Source: Nocardia sp. NRRL S-836
GTDB taxonomy: Bacteria; Actinomycetota; Actinomycetes; Mycobacteriales; Pseudonocardiaceae
Assembly (NCBI RefSeq): GCF_001279525.1
Contig: NZ_LGDY01000107.1
Span: 124,001-188,000, forward strand
Length of the DNA: 64,000 nucleotides
Reading direction: 5' to 3'
In this document: positions 43,787 to 50,605 of the stretch, piece by piece
Layout: each line of letters starts with the position of its first letter
Position numbering within the stretch: the first letter of the stretch is position 1
The notes under the pieces: generated by a model
The model's database searches: none
Told to the model about the DNA's origin: nothing
The model's input: the letters and a program-made list of their open reading frames with translations, nothing else
Made by a program: the position numbers and the translations under genes

Positions 43787-44340
43787 GCCAACAGACGACT
43801 CCAGAGCCGGAGCTGCCTCAACTGTGTCTGCAACTGATGGAGTTGCTCCTCATGCTTCGGCCACACCGGCATCCTGGAACGCAGCAGCGCATTCACCCGA
43901 CCGATGCGGGGCAGTGTCCACATCGCGACGAGCCACCTGGACAACTCACGCAGCACGTCGAGCTTCTTCGCCGCCCATGCCGCCCAGGCCGCGCCCAGCA
44001 ACATCAGGAACGACACACAAGCATGCGATCGCACTACATCACGTCGCCGCGGCGGCAGGTCAGCGAGTTGTCCCTCAAAGTCTGCGATCCACGCACGAGC
44101 CTCATCAAAGGGCAGCAAGGGGGCGATCAGGAGAAGCCAGGCCGTTTCGCGCGGCTGCACCGAAAGCGACCGGAGAACAAGGCAGTAGCGCAACGCGTAG
44201 AGTACGGCGGCCACGCTGACCGCAGCGCCCGTTCCGATGAGAACATGCGCAGGGTCGTCCCCGCCTTCGGCCAGCACCGCTTGGAGCGCCACTGCTCTGT
44301 CATAGCCGCCATCGTTGATGGGCAGCCAGACGGTGTTCAC
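43777..44340 (-). CDS. Membrane protein of unknown function (island)
   Basis: 187 residues from a GTG that overlaps the previous stop. Hydrophobic stretches lie at about residues 32-55, 66-78 and 107-125. The C-terminus is basic and coiled-coil-like (KHEEQLHQLQTQLRQLRLWSRLL). No family is recognised. It is translationally coupled to the winged-helix gene, lies between two CRISPR arrays on the same strand, and could be an accessory to the island or its phage defence. Confidence 0.6.
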   Translation of the reverse strand: MNTVWLPINDGGYDRAVALQAVLAEGGDDPAHVLIGTGAAVSVAAVLYALRYCLVLRSLSVQPRETAWLLLIAPLLPFDEARAWIADFEGQLADLPPRRRDVVRSHACVSFLMLLGAAWAAWAAKKLDVLRELSRWLVAMWTLPRIGRVNALLRSRMPVWPKHEEQLHQLQTQLRQLRLWSRLLAWG

Positions 44341-44645
44341 TCCGCATTCTCACCCTCGGCAAGCCACGAAGGAATGAACCGCGGACAGTATTCGACCGAT
44401 ACCCACCACCCGTAGACCGTCGCGCGGTGCAGCTGACGGCCCGAGCGTCCGAGATTGGACGTCTCGACCACGTCCCAGCGTGTTGTGACCTGATTCAGCC
44501 GGCGTAGGCGCACAAGCACCGGGTACAACTGCGCAGGACTAAGGGCTGCTGCTTCTGCAAGTGCAGCGGTATCGAACTCAAGGTCGGGTCGTGCTGTCAG
44601 GGCTCGCAGCACGCGACCGGCGTGACGTCGCCGTCGCCAGAACAT
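44337..44645 (-). CDS. Small winged-helix (PadR/MarR-like) protein
   Basis: 102 residues. RRHAGRVLRALTARPDLEFDTAALAEAAALSPAQLYPVLVRLRRLNQV is a winged-helix DNA-binding fold of PadR-like spacing, followed by a beta-wing (RWDVVETSNLGRSGRQLHRATVYG). It overlaps the following membrane-protein gene (GTGA). Together they look like a regulator-membrane partner pair of the island. Confidence 0.6.
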   Translation of the reverse strand: MFWRRRRHAGRVLRALTARPDLEFDTAALAEAAALSPAQLYPVLVRLRRLNQVTTRWDVVETSNLGRSGRQLHRATVYGWWVSVEYCPRFIPSWLAEGENAE

Positions 44646-44990
44646 GGCGGGACAGTACCGTGACCTGGGTTTCTTGTTCTCTACATAGGGGTGCGGCTCA
44701 CCCCAAAGAGATCAGCTAACGCTTGCGCCCTCACTCATCCGGCCCACGATCCGCAGTATCGCAACGCCGGCAGTGATCCTTCATCGGCGATGATACCCCG
44801 TTCGAGTGAAGCCATAAACGCAGATCGACTAGTCATTCAGTGACGATAAAGCCGTTTAATTACCAATTTGATGACATAAACAACTTGTCACTCTTCGAGA
44901 TGAAAAAAGCATGAGCAATGCGATGCCCGCTGCGTATGGACGCCCGCCGCTTCTGTCCGACGTGCAGCACGAGCACTCCTCCTCGTCCTG
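44646..44990. other. AT-rich intergenic tract beside array 3
   Basis: Bases about 44800-44910 are markedly AT-rich for this genome (for example GCCGTTTAATTACCAATTTG and GAGATGAAAAAAGCATGAGC). No ORF is credible. If the arrays read on the minus strand this tract is downstream of array 3 and upstream of the winged-helix gene, so it may be that gene's promoter. If they read on the plus strand it would be a classic AT-rich leader. Confidence 0.4.
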
Positions 44991-45600
44991 GTTGGGATCC
45001 TCGCTGAGCACGAAAGCCCAGCGCTGCACCACCAACCCGGACGCGCCCACGCACTGATTGATGTTGCGATCCTCGCTGAGCGCGAACGCCCAGCGCTGCC
45101 GCCGCCACAACGCCGGGCGCGCCGCGCTGTCGCTGCTTTTGCGATCCTCGCTGAGCGCGAACGCCCAGCGCTGCGAACTCGTCCTCGACGCCGTCGCTGT
45201 TGACGGGGTAGTTGCGATCCTCGCTGAGCGCGAACGCCCAGCGCTGCTGTTGGGGCGCTCCTTGGTCTTGCGCCCGAACGTGGTGTTGCGATCCTCGCTG
45301 AGCGCGAACTGCTGTTGGGGCGCTCCTTGGTCTTGCGCCCGAACGTGGTGTTGCGATCCTCGCTGAGCGCGAACGCCCAGCGCTGCCCAACGGCAGCTGC
45401 GTTGCCGTTGCTTTCGCCGTGTTGCGATCCTCGCTGAGCGAACGCCCAGCGCTGCCTGGGAGATCGCCTGCCGGCTCCGGGACCTCGACCTCGTTGCGAT
45501 CCTCGCTGGGCGCGGACGCCCAGCGCTGCGTGAGCGGGTGCAGGCCTGGCTGAACAAGCAGTGGTTGCGATCCTCGCTGAGCGCGAACGCCCAGCGCTGC
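44991..45600 (-). CRISPR. CRISPR array 3: 9 repeats, 8 spacers, one recent unit duplication
   Basis: Repeats start at 44991, 45063, 45138, 45211, 45285 (shortened to 28 bases), 45350, 45421, 45493 and 45564. Most are the GAGCGCGAACGCCC variant; 45493 has the GGGCGCGGACGCCC form of array 1. The spacers at 45248-45284 and 45313-45349 are identical, and the repeat between them lost nine bases. The low-coordinate repeat is the most mutated. Confidence 0.96.
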
Positions 45601-46182
45601 CCTGCCCGAACAGGCAAAACCATCCTACGAGCATCTTCGTTGATCGCCATATCGTCGTTGCGGACACAACACGCCGCCACCACGCTTCGGAACCTCACGG
45701 CGTGTCACACCACGCCTACGGTTCCCAACCACAACTGCGGCACGCCAACTGCATCCAGAGCATCGTCGCGCCAAACAACCACAGAAGCAGCGAGATCGAC
45801 AACACCGCAGCGCCACGACTGAGCCAGCACTCCTGCCGAGGCTAACAAGTAGACAGGAACAAGCACGTGCACAGCTCACATCTGCGCAGCGTCACGCCGA
45901 AGTCGACACCCGCTCAACCTGCCCCACAGGACCCGACACACCGCACCGGCGTGACCACCGCGGTCGCCCACAAACAGACAGCATCCGCGCGAAACGCGTT
46001 CAACAAGGGGACAGCGCAGACGGAACGCCAGCACGTCTGCAGGCAATCGAAAGTCCCAGGGACATTCGCCCGACCGGGCGACCGATCCTGGAGCGACTAC
46101 CTGACCCCATTTCGCCAGATGCGGGATCGTGCTCCAGTTCCGCTCCACGCAGGACCACGACCGTCCACTTGGGACGAAGAAC
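45601..46182. other. Non-coding region between array 3 and tRNA-Ala; possible leader
   Basis: The first ~250 bases lie upstream of array 3 on the minus strand and are the best leader candidate, though not strongly AT-rich. From about 46000 the sequence is a diverged copy of 35000-35210 (shared blocks include TTTCGCC, GCTCCAGT and GTCCACTTGGGAC). I find no supported gene; the long plus-strand frame has no RBS and runs into the antisense tRNA. Confidence 0.45.
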
Positions 46183-46229
46183 AAAGATCGCCCGCCGACC
46201 CAGAAACCGCAGGTCAGCGGGCGATCTTT
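46183..46229 (-). terminator. tRNA-Ala terminator hairpin
   Basis: The perfect 13-bp arms at 46183-46195 and 46217-46229 start just 17 bases beyond the tRNA 3' end and finish in TTT on the minus strand. A diverged copy lies beside the displaced tRNA half near 35216-35254. Confidence 0.75.
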
Positions 46230-46239
46230 GTACCACTTT

Positions 46240-46288
46240 CAATTGTGGAGCTGAGGGGACTCGAACCCCTGACCCTCACACTGCCAGT
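46240..46288. repeat. Attachment-site copy inside the intact tRNA-Ala
   Basis: Identical to 35269-35317 over 49 bases, covering tRNA positions from the anticodon stem to the 3' end plus six flanking bases. It forms the right boundary of the island. Confidence 0.85.
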
Positions 46289-46318
46289 GTGATGCGCTAC
46301 CAGCTGCGCCACAGCCCC
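46246..46318 (-). tRNA. tRNA-Ala (GGC anticodon)
   Basis: A 73-base cloverleaf. The acceptor GGGGCTG pairs with CAGCTCC (one G-T), the D arm is GCGC-AGCTGGTA-GCGC, and the anticodon stem TCACA/TGTGA encloses CTGGCAG, giving GGC. The T arm CAGGGGTTCGAGTCCCCTC fits. CCA is not encoded. Confidence 0.95.
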
Positions 46319-46527
46319 TTGAAGGTCCACGTTCCCGGTAGGTTTCCCTGCCGTTCTCGTGTGCCAATACCGTACATCACCCCCGCCACAAGATAAAAAT
46401 CGGGGTCCCCCACCCCCCATCGTCCCAGGTAGACGCCACGTTCACCCCGCCTCAACGACCAAATCCCGCAGGACACGAGCCACCACAAGATCGAGTGACT
46501 CGGACCACACACCCCCGGAAAAGCACA

Positions 46528-46560
46528 ACGCCCGGCCCCCACCAACGAGGGGCCGGGCGT
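46528..46560 (-). terminator. Rho-independent terminator of the DsbA-like gene
   Basis: ACGCCCGGCCCC and GGGGCCGGGCGT form a 12-bp stem with a nine-base loop. CTTTT follows on the minus strand, ten bases after the stop codon. Confidence 0.85.
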
Positions 46561-46569
46561 CGGAACGGG

Positions 46570-47343
46570 TCACTTCAGCAGGTCGGCCAGCCAGTTGTCG
46601 TTGCCCGCCATGTCGACGCGGGTGCCGTTGTGCGCCACGGTCGGGGTGCCGAAGCCGCCGTTGTTCTTCAGGGCGTCGTTCGCGCTCGTCTTCGCCATCA
46701 GGTCGGCGAGCTGGGGCTTGTAGGTGTCGTTCTGCACGCACGTCTCGTAGGCCGCGTCGGTGATGCCGAGGTCCTTGCCGAGTTTGATCAGCTGGTCCTT
46801 GGTGTAGCCGGGGCCGCCTTCTTGCGGCTGCTTGGCGTACAGGGCGGCGTGGAACTCGTTGAACTTGCCGGCGTCGGCGGCGCAGAGGCCGGCGTTCGCG
46901 GAGAGCGAGGAGTAGCCGGTCGGCTTCGAGAGGCGGTCCAGCATCGGGAGGATGTTGTAGCGGATCTTGAGTTTGCCGTCCTCGACCGCGCTCTTGAGGT
47001 CCTTGCCGTAGATCTCCTCGAACTGGCCGCAGGCCGGGCAGAGGAAGTCCTCGTAGACGTCGATGGTCACCTTGGCGGTGTCCTTGCCGACGACCACGAC
47101 GTTGTTGTCCCTGGCCGACGGGGCCGAGATGATCTTCGCGGCGGGGGCGGCGGGAATGGCGCCGTCCGTCGTCGAGCCGCTCGACTGCTGTTGGAAGATC
47201 ACGTAACCGATCACGGCCACGGCCAGGACTGCTACCACCGCGATGCCGGCGATGACCTTGGTCCGGTCCCCGCCCTTACGGGCCTGGGTCACCGCACGCG
47301 CGGCCTGCTTTCGTTTCCGCGCACTGCGCTCTGCTCCACCCAC
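46570..47343 (-). CDS. Membrane-anchored DsbA-family thiol-disulphide oxidoreductase
   Basis: A 257-residue protein. The basic cytoplasmic N-terminus (SARKRKQAARAVTQARKGGDR) precedes one transmembrane helix (about 30-50). The extracytoplasmic thioredoxin domain has FLCPACGQF (Cys102 and Cys105), and a cis-proline loop GTPTVAHNG closes the active site. It introduces or shuffles disulphides in exported proteins. The start is a GTG; the layout matches mycobacterial DsbA-like proteins. Confidence 0.9.
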   Translation of the reverse strand: MGGAERSARKRKQAARAVTQARKGGDRTKVIAGIAVVAVLAVAVIGYVIFQQQSSGSTTDGAIPAAPAAKIISAPSARDNNVVVVGKDTAKVTIDVYEDFLCPACGQFEEIYGKDLKSAVEDGKLKIRYNILPMLDRLSKPTGYSSLSANAGLCAADAGKFNEFHAALYAKQPQEGGPGYTKDQLIKLGKDLGITDAAYETCVQNDTYKPQLADLMAKTSANDALKNNGGFGTPTVAHNGTRVDMAGNDNWLADLLK

Positions 47344-47389
47344 GGCGCCGAGGGTAGCGATTCAGGCTGAAAAGAACCTGAGTACGGCG

Positions 47390-48676
47390 TCACGCTTCCG
47401 GGTGGCGTGGTTTGCCGCCGACGCGTTCGCCGGTCGGGACCTCGGCGGTCTCGTCGAGGCGGCCGCACTCGGGTGCCACGGCGGCGGCGGTGTGTTCCTC
47501 CTCGTGGGTGGGGAGGGTTTCGGGGGCGATCACCCAGAAGAAGACCGACAGCAGCAGGGCCGCGCCGGTGACGGCGAAGGAGGCTTCGAAGCCCAGCGTG
47601 TCGGCGAGGACGCCTGCGGAGATCGGGCCGATGATGGCGCCCAGGTCGGTCACCATCTGGAAGCCGGCGAGCACGGGGCCGCCGCGGCCGCGGGCGCCCA
47701 TCACGTCGGCGACCACGGCGTTCTGCGGCGGGTTCAGCAGGCCCGCGCCCATGCCCGCGATCAGCGAGGCGGCCATGAAGTCCCACGTGCCGGTGGTGAA
47801 GCCCATCCAGATCGTGGTGACGCCGCTGACGACGAGGCCGGCGATCGCGACCGGTTTGCGGCCGCGGGTGTCGGCGATCCGGCCGGAGAAGAAGAGCATC
47901 GAGGCGTTGCCGGCGGCGAACACCGACATCGAGATGCCGGCGATGGCGGGGGTCTGTTCCAGTGCCTCGATCACGAACACCGGCACCAGCGAGATCCGCA
48001 CGCCGAACACGGCCCAGCCGTTGGCGAACCCGGAGGCCAGGGCGGCGTGGTAGGCACGGTGGCGCATCGCGTCCATGAACGGCATGTGGTCGGTGCCGTT
48101 CGCCCTGTCCAGTGCCGCCAGCTCCGAACGCCGCAGGAAGAACCAGACGACGAACGCCGCGACGCACAGCAACGCGCCGTAGGACACGAACGGCACCCAC
48201 AGCCCGAGTGGCACGAGGCCGGCGCCGACGATCGGGCCCGCGACGTTGCCGACGAGGAAGCCGGCCGCCCACATGCCGGAGGCCCGGCCGCGCATCGGCG
48301 CGGGGGTGATGCGGATCAGCAACGCGAGCGCGGCGACGGTGAACATCGTCGACCCCACGCCCGCGAGCGCCCGCCAGCCGAGCATCTCGAAGTAGCTGCC
48401 GGAGAACCCGGCCATGGTCGTGCCGGCCGCGACGATCAGGATGCCGACGATGTAGACGTGCGGCTCGCCGAACCTGTTCACGAGCAGTCCGCTCAGCGGC
48501 GCGAACGCCAGCCGGACCAGCGCGAACACGCTGATCAGGACCGCGATGGCGGTGTGCCCGACGCCGAAGGTCGCCGCGAACACCGGCAGCACCGGCGCCA
48601 CGATCCCGAACCCGATGGCGATGATGAAGCTCGCCGCGACCAGTACCCACACCTCAACCGGCAAGCGCTCGCGCAC
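47390..48676 (-). CDS. Major facilitator superfamily transporter
   Basis: A 428-residue protein with 12 predicted helices. Motif A between helices 2 and 3 reads GLLVNRFGEPH, and the second copy after helix 8 is GRIADTRGRKPV. Helix 5 carries GPIVGAGLVPLGLWVPF, as in drug-proton antiporters of the DHA1 type. The substrate is unknown. The GTG start follows GGGAGG. Confidence 0.88.
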   Translation of the reverse strand: MRERLPVEVWVLVAASFIIAIGFGIVAPVLPVFAATFGVGHTAIAVLISVFALVRLAFAPLSGLLVNRFGEPHVYIVGILIVAAGTTMAGFSGSYFEMLGWRALAGVGSTMFTVAALALLIRITPAPMRGRASGMWAAGFLVGNVAGPIVGAGLVPLGLWVPFVSYGALLCVAAFVVWFFLRRSELAALDRANGTDHMPFMDAMRHRAYHAALASGFANGWAVFGVRISLVPVFVIEALEQTPAIAGISMSVFAAGNASMLFFSGRIADTRGRKPVAIAGLVVSGVTTIWMGFTTGTWDFMAASLIAGMGAGLLNPPQNAVVADVMGARGRGGPVLAGFQMVTDLGAIIGPISAGVLADTLGFEASFAVTGAALLLSVFFWVIAPETLPTHEEEHTAAAVAPECGRLDETAEVPTGERVGGKPRHPEA

Positions 48677-48727
48677 CGAAAGCCTCCCTTAGCCCTGCTA
48701 AGGATATGTCACGCGGCAACTAAATGT

Positions 48728-49537
48728 TCAGTCGAGCAGCTCATCCACTCTGCGTACGTACGCAGTCACGGGGTAGGCGGCGACGAACCCGCACGCCTCG
48801 GCGAACCGCTCCCCCGGACCCTCGTCCACCTGCGACGCGACCAGCGCCGCGCCCGCCGACCGCAGTGCCGCGACCGCGGACACCACCAGCGAGAGCCCCA
48901 GGCCACGGCGTCGTCGCGCCGGTCGCACCACGCACTGCTCGACCAGGCCGACGCCCCGTTCGGCGAACCCGGACACGAAACCGCCGACCCGGTCGCCGTC
49001 GTCCACGACCAGCAGCAGGCACCGCGGGTCGTCCAGCCGGTGCCCGAGCCACTTCTGCAACCGCGCCCGGTTGCCGACCAGCTCGTCGGACAGCAGCTCC
49101 ACGATGCCCGGCAGGTCGGCGTCCTCCGCCCGCCGCACGCCCTCCGCGACCACGGCACGCCCGCGGTGCACGACGGTCAGCAGCTCCTCGACGGCGTACC
49201 AGCCGGAGTCGTCGGCGATGCCCTCGATCTCGTCCACGGTCGTCGGCGAGGCGTAGACCACGGCCTCGGCCCGCCCCACGTCGGCGAACGTCTGCTCCAG
49301 CCGCAGCAGCGTCGAGGCGACCTCCACCGACGACCCGTCGAGCGCGCAGCCGAAGTTGCCGCTGGGCAACGGGTTCTCCCGGTTGATCACGACGGCCGCG
49401 CTGCCGACTCGGCCGATCTTGCCGTACCTGACCGCGCCGGACGCCAGCCGCGCGCCTTCCACGAGGATCGCGAGCGAGCGCGACTGGTACGGGTCGAGCA
49501 GCTCCGGGTCGTCCGGGTCGCGCAACGGGTCAACCAA
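48728..49537 (-). CDS. GNAT-family acetyltransferase with N-terminal extension
   Basis: I use the TTG that overlaps the glycosyltransferase stop, because no ATG or GTG lies between the operon junction and the conserved region. The first ~125 residues form an extra domain (LDPYQSRSLAILVEGARLA, then GRAEAVVYASPTTVDEIEG). The GNAT fold follows: RRAEDADLPGIVELLSDELV, then EQCVVRPARRRRGLGLSLVVSAV. The acceptor is unknown. It forms an operon with the GT2 gene. Confidence 0.75.
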   Translation of the reverse strand: MVDPLRDPDDPELLDPYQSRSLAILVEGARLASGAVRYGKIGRVGSAAVVINRENPLPSGNFGCALDGSSVEVASTLLRLEQTFADVGRAEAVVYASPTTVDEIEGIADDSGWYAVEELLTVVHRGRAVVAEGVRRAEDADLPGIVELLSDELVGNRARLQKWLGHRLDDPRCLLLVVDDGDRVGGFVSGFAERGVGLVEQCVVRPARRRRGLGLSLVVSAVAALRSAGAALVASQVDEGPGERFAEACGFVAAYPVTAYVRRVDELLD

Positions 49538-50579
49538 CGCGGCGGTCCTTCCACCTCGCGCCGGGTCGCAGCGCGCAGTCCAGCAGGAACACCCCGATCG
49601 TCGCCCACGACAGCGGTGCCAGCACGGCGGAGACCTCCGGCTGGCCGACGCGCTTGACGAACGCCCGGTGCGGTGCGGCCTGCGCGCACCACGCCAGCCA
49701 CGACCACGGCGAGCGCCACCGCAGGACCGGGACCAGCCCGTACACGAGGTGCAGCAGCCCGGCGGCGAACAGCAGCGGGCGGGCCCGCGCGCCGAACATG
49801 TCCCGGAACGCGGGCTGGATGCTCTTGCGCAACGACCGCCAGGTGTCACCGAACGTGTCAAGGCCCGAGGTCGTCAGCAGCATCGAGGCGTCCACGAACC
49901 GCACGAACCCGCCGGAGTCCCTGACCAGGGTCGCGAGCCCGACGTCGTCGGCGTGGTCGCCGGCCAGCGCCTCCCAGCCACCGGCCTTCTCGAACGCGGC
50001 CCGCCGCACGAGGACGCAGTGCCCGACCGCGAGCGCCGTCGGTCCCTTGCCGTCCGGCGGCGAGCCCTCGAACACCAGCGAGTTGAACGCGGGCAGCAGG
50101 AACCACCAGGCCGGCCCGGTGCCGCGCGCCGACGACGAGATCAGGTCCGCGCCCAGCTCCGAGGCCGTGGCCACGAGCCGTCCGACCAGGTCGGGCGAGC
50201 AGGTGATGTCAGCGTCCACGAACAGCAGCCAGTCCTCGTCGCGCACGGCCTGCACACCGAGGTGCATCGCGTGCACCTTCCCCGCCCACCCCTGCGGCGG
50301 ACCGGGCGACGCGATGACCTCGGCGCCGTGCGCGAGCGCCACCTTGGCCGTCGAATCCGCGGAAGCGTCGTCCACCACGACCACGCGCACGCCCGGCTGG
50401 CCGACCAGACCGGTCAGCAACGACGGCAGGGTGGCTTCTTCGTCACGTGCCGGCACCACGGCCAGCACGGACCCTGTCTTCGACGACTCCGACACCATCG
50501 GCACGTGCTTCCACTGCGCGACGGTGCGCGCGGACCGCAGTGTGGACAGCACCCCGGACACCACACCCAACAGGACCAT
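49530..50579 (-). CDS. Family 2 glycosyltransferase (HpnB-like), membrane associated
   Basis: A 349-residue protein. SVLAVVPARDEEATLPSLLTGLV opens the GT-A fold; VVVDDASADST and LLFVDADITCSPD carry the DxD-type metal ligands, and GGWEALAGDHADDVGLA is the catalytic acidic block. C-terminal hydrophobic helices (LLFAAGLLHLVYGLVPVL and VSAVLAPLSWATIGVFLLDC) anchor it. It resembles hopene-associated glycosyltransferase HpnB, but no hopanoid genes are in view. Confidence 0.82.
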   Translation of the reverse strand: MVLLGVVSGVLSTLRSARTVAQWKHVPMVSESSKTGSVLAVVPARDEEATLPSLLTGLVGQPGVRVVVVDDASADSTAKVALAHGAEVIASPGPPQGWAGKVHAMHLGVQAVRDEDWLLFVDADITCSPDLVGRLVATASELGADLISSSARGTGPAWWFLLPAFNSLVFEGSPPDGKGPTALAVGHCVLVRRAAFEKAGGWEALAGDHADDVGLATLVRDSGGFVRFVDASMLLTTSGLDTFGDTWRSLRKSIQPAFRDMFGARARPLLFAAGLLHLVYGLVPVLRWRSPWSWLAWCAQAAPHRAFVKRVGQPEVSAVLAPLSWATIGVFLLDCALRPGARWKDRRVG

Positions 50580-50605
50580 GCGTCCACCCTGACACACTCA
50601 GGTAC

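Larger units (their letters stand above)
35269..46288. mobile_element. 11-kb genomic island in tRNA-Ala(GGC) carrying type I-C CRISPR-Cas
   Basis: The boundaries are 49-base identical direct repeats consisting of the anticodon-to-3'-end half of tRNA-Ala plus six bases. Inside lie three CRISPR arrays, cas3-5-8-7, a winged-helix/membrane gene pair and a truncated tyrosine integrase, all read on the minus strand. Target-site duplication of a tRNA 3' half is the usual mark of tyrosine-integrase elements. The integrase has lost its N-terminal half, so the island is probably fixed. Confidence 0.75.

Noticed and set aside
44856..45698. Minus-strand ORFs with repeated RWAFALSEDRN units
   Set aside because: They are translation of CRISPR array 3.
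45867..46292. Plus-strand ORF of 141 residues ending at the tRNA
   Set aside because: It is antisense to the tRNA, lacks an RBS and reads through the terminator; its homologous stretch near 35 kb is not conserved as protein.
47243..49657. 804-residue plus-strand ORF
   Set aside because: It spans two real minus-strand genes (MFS and GNAT) and has shadow composition.
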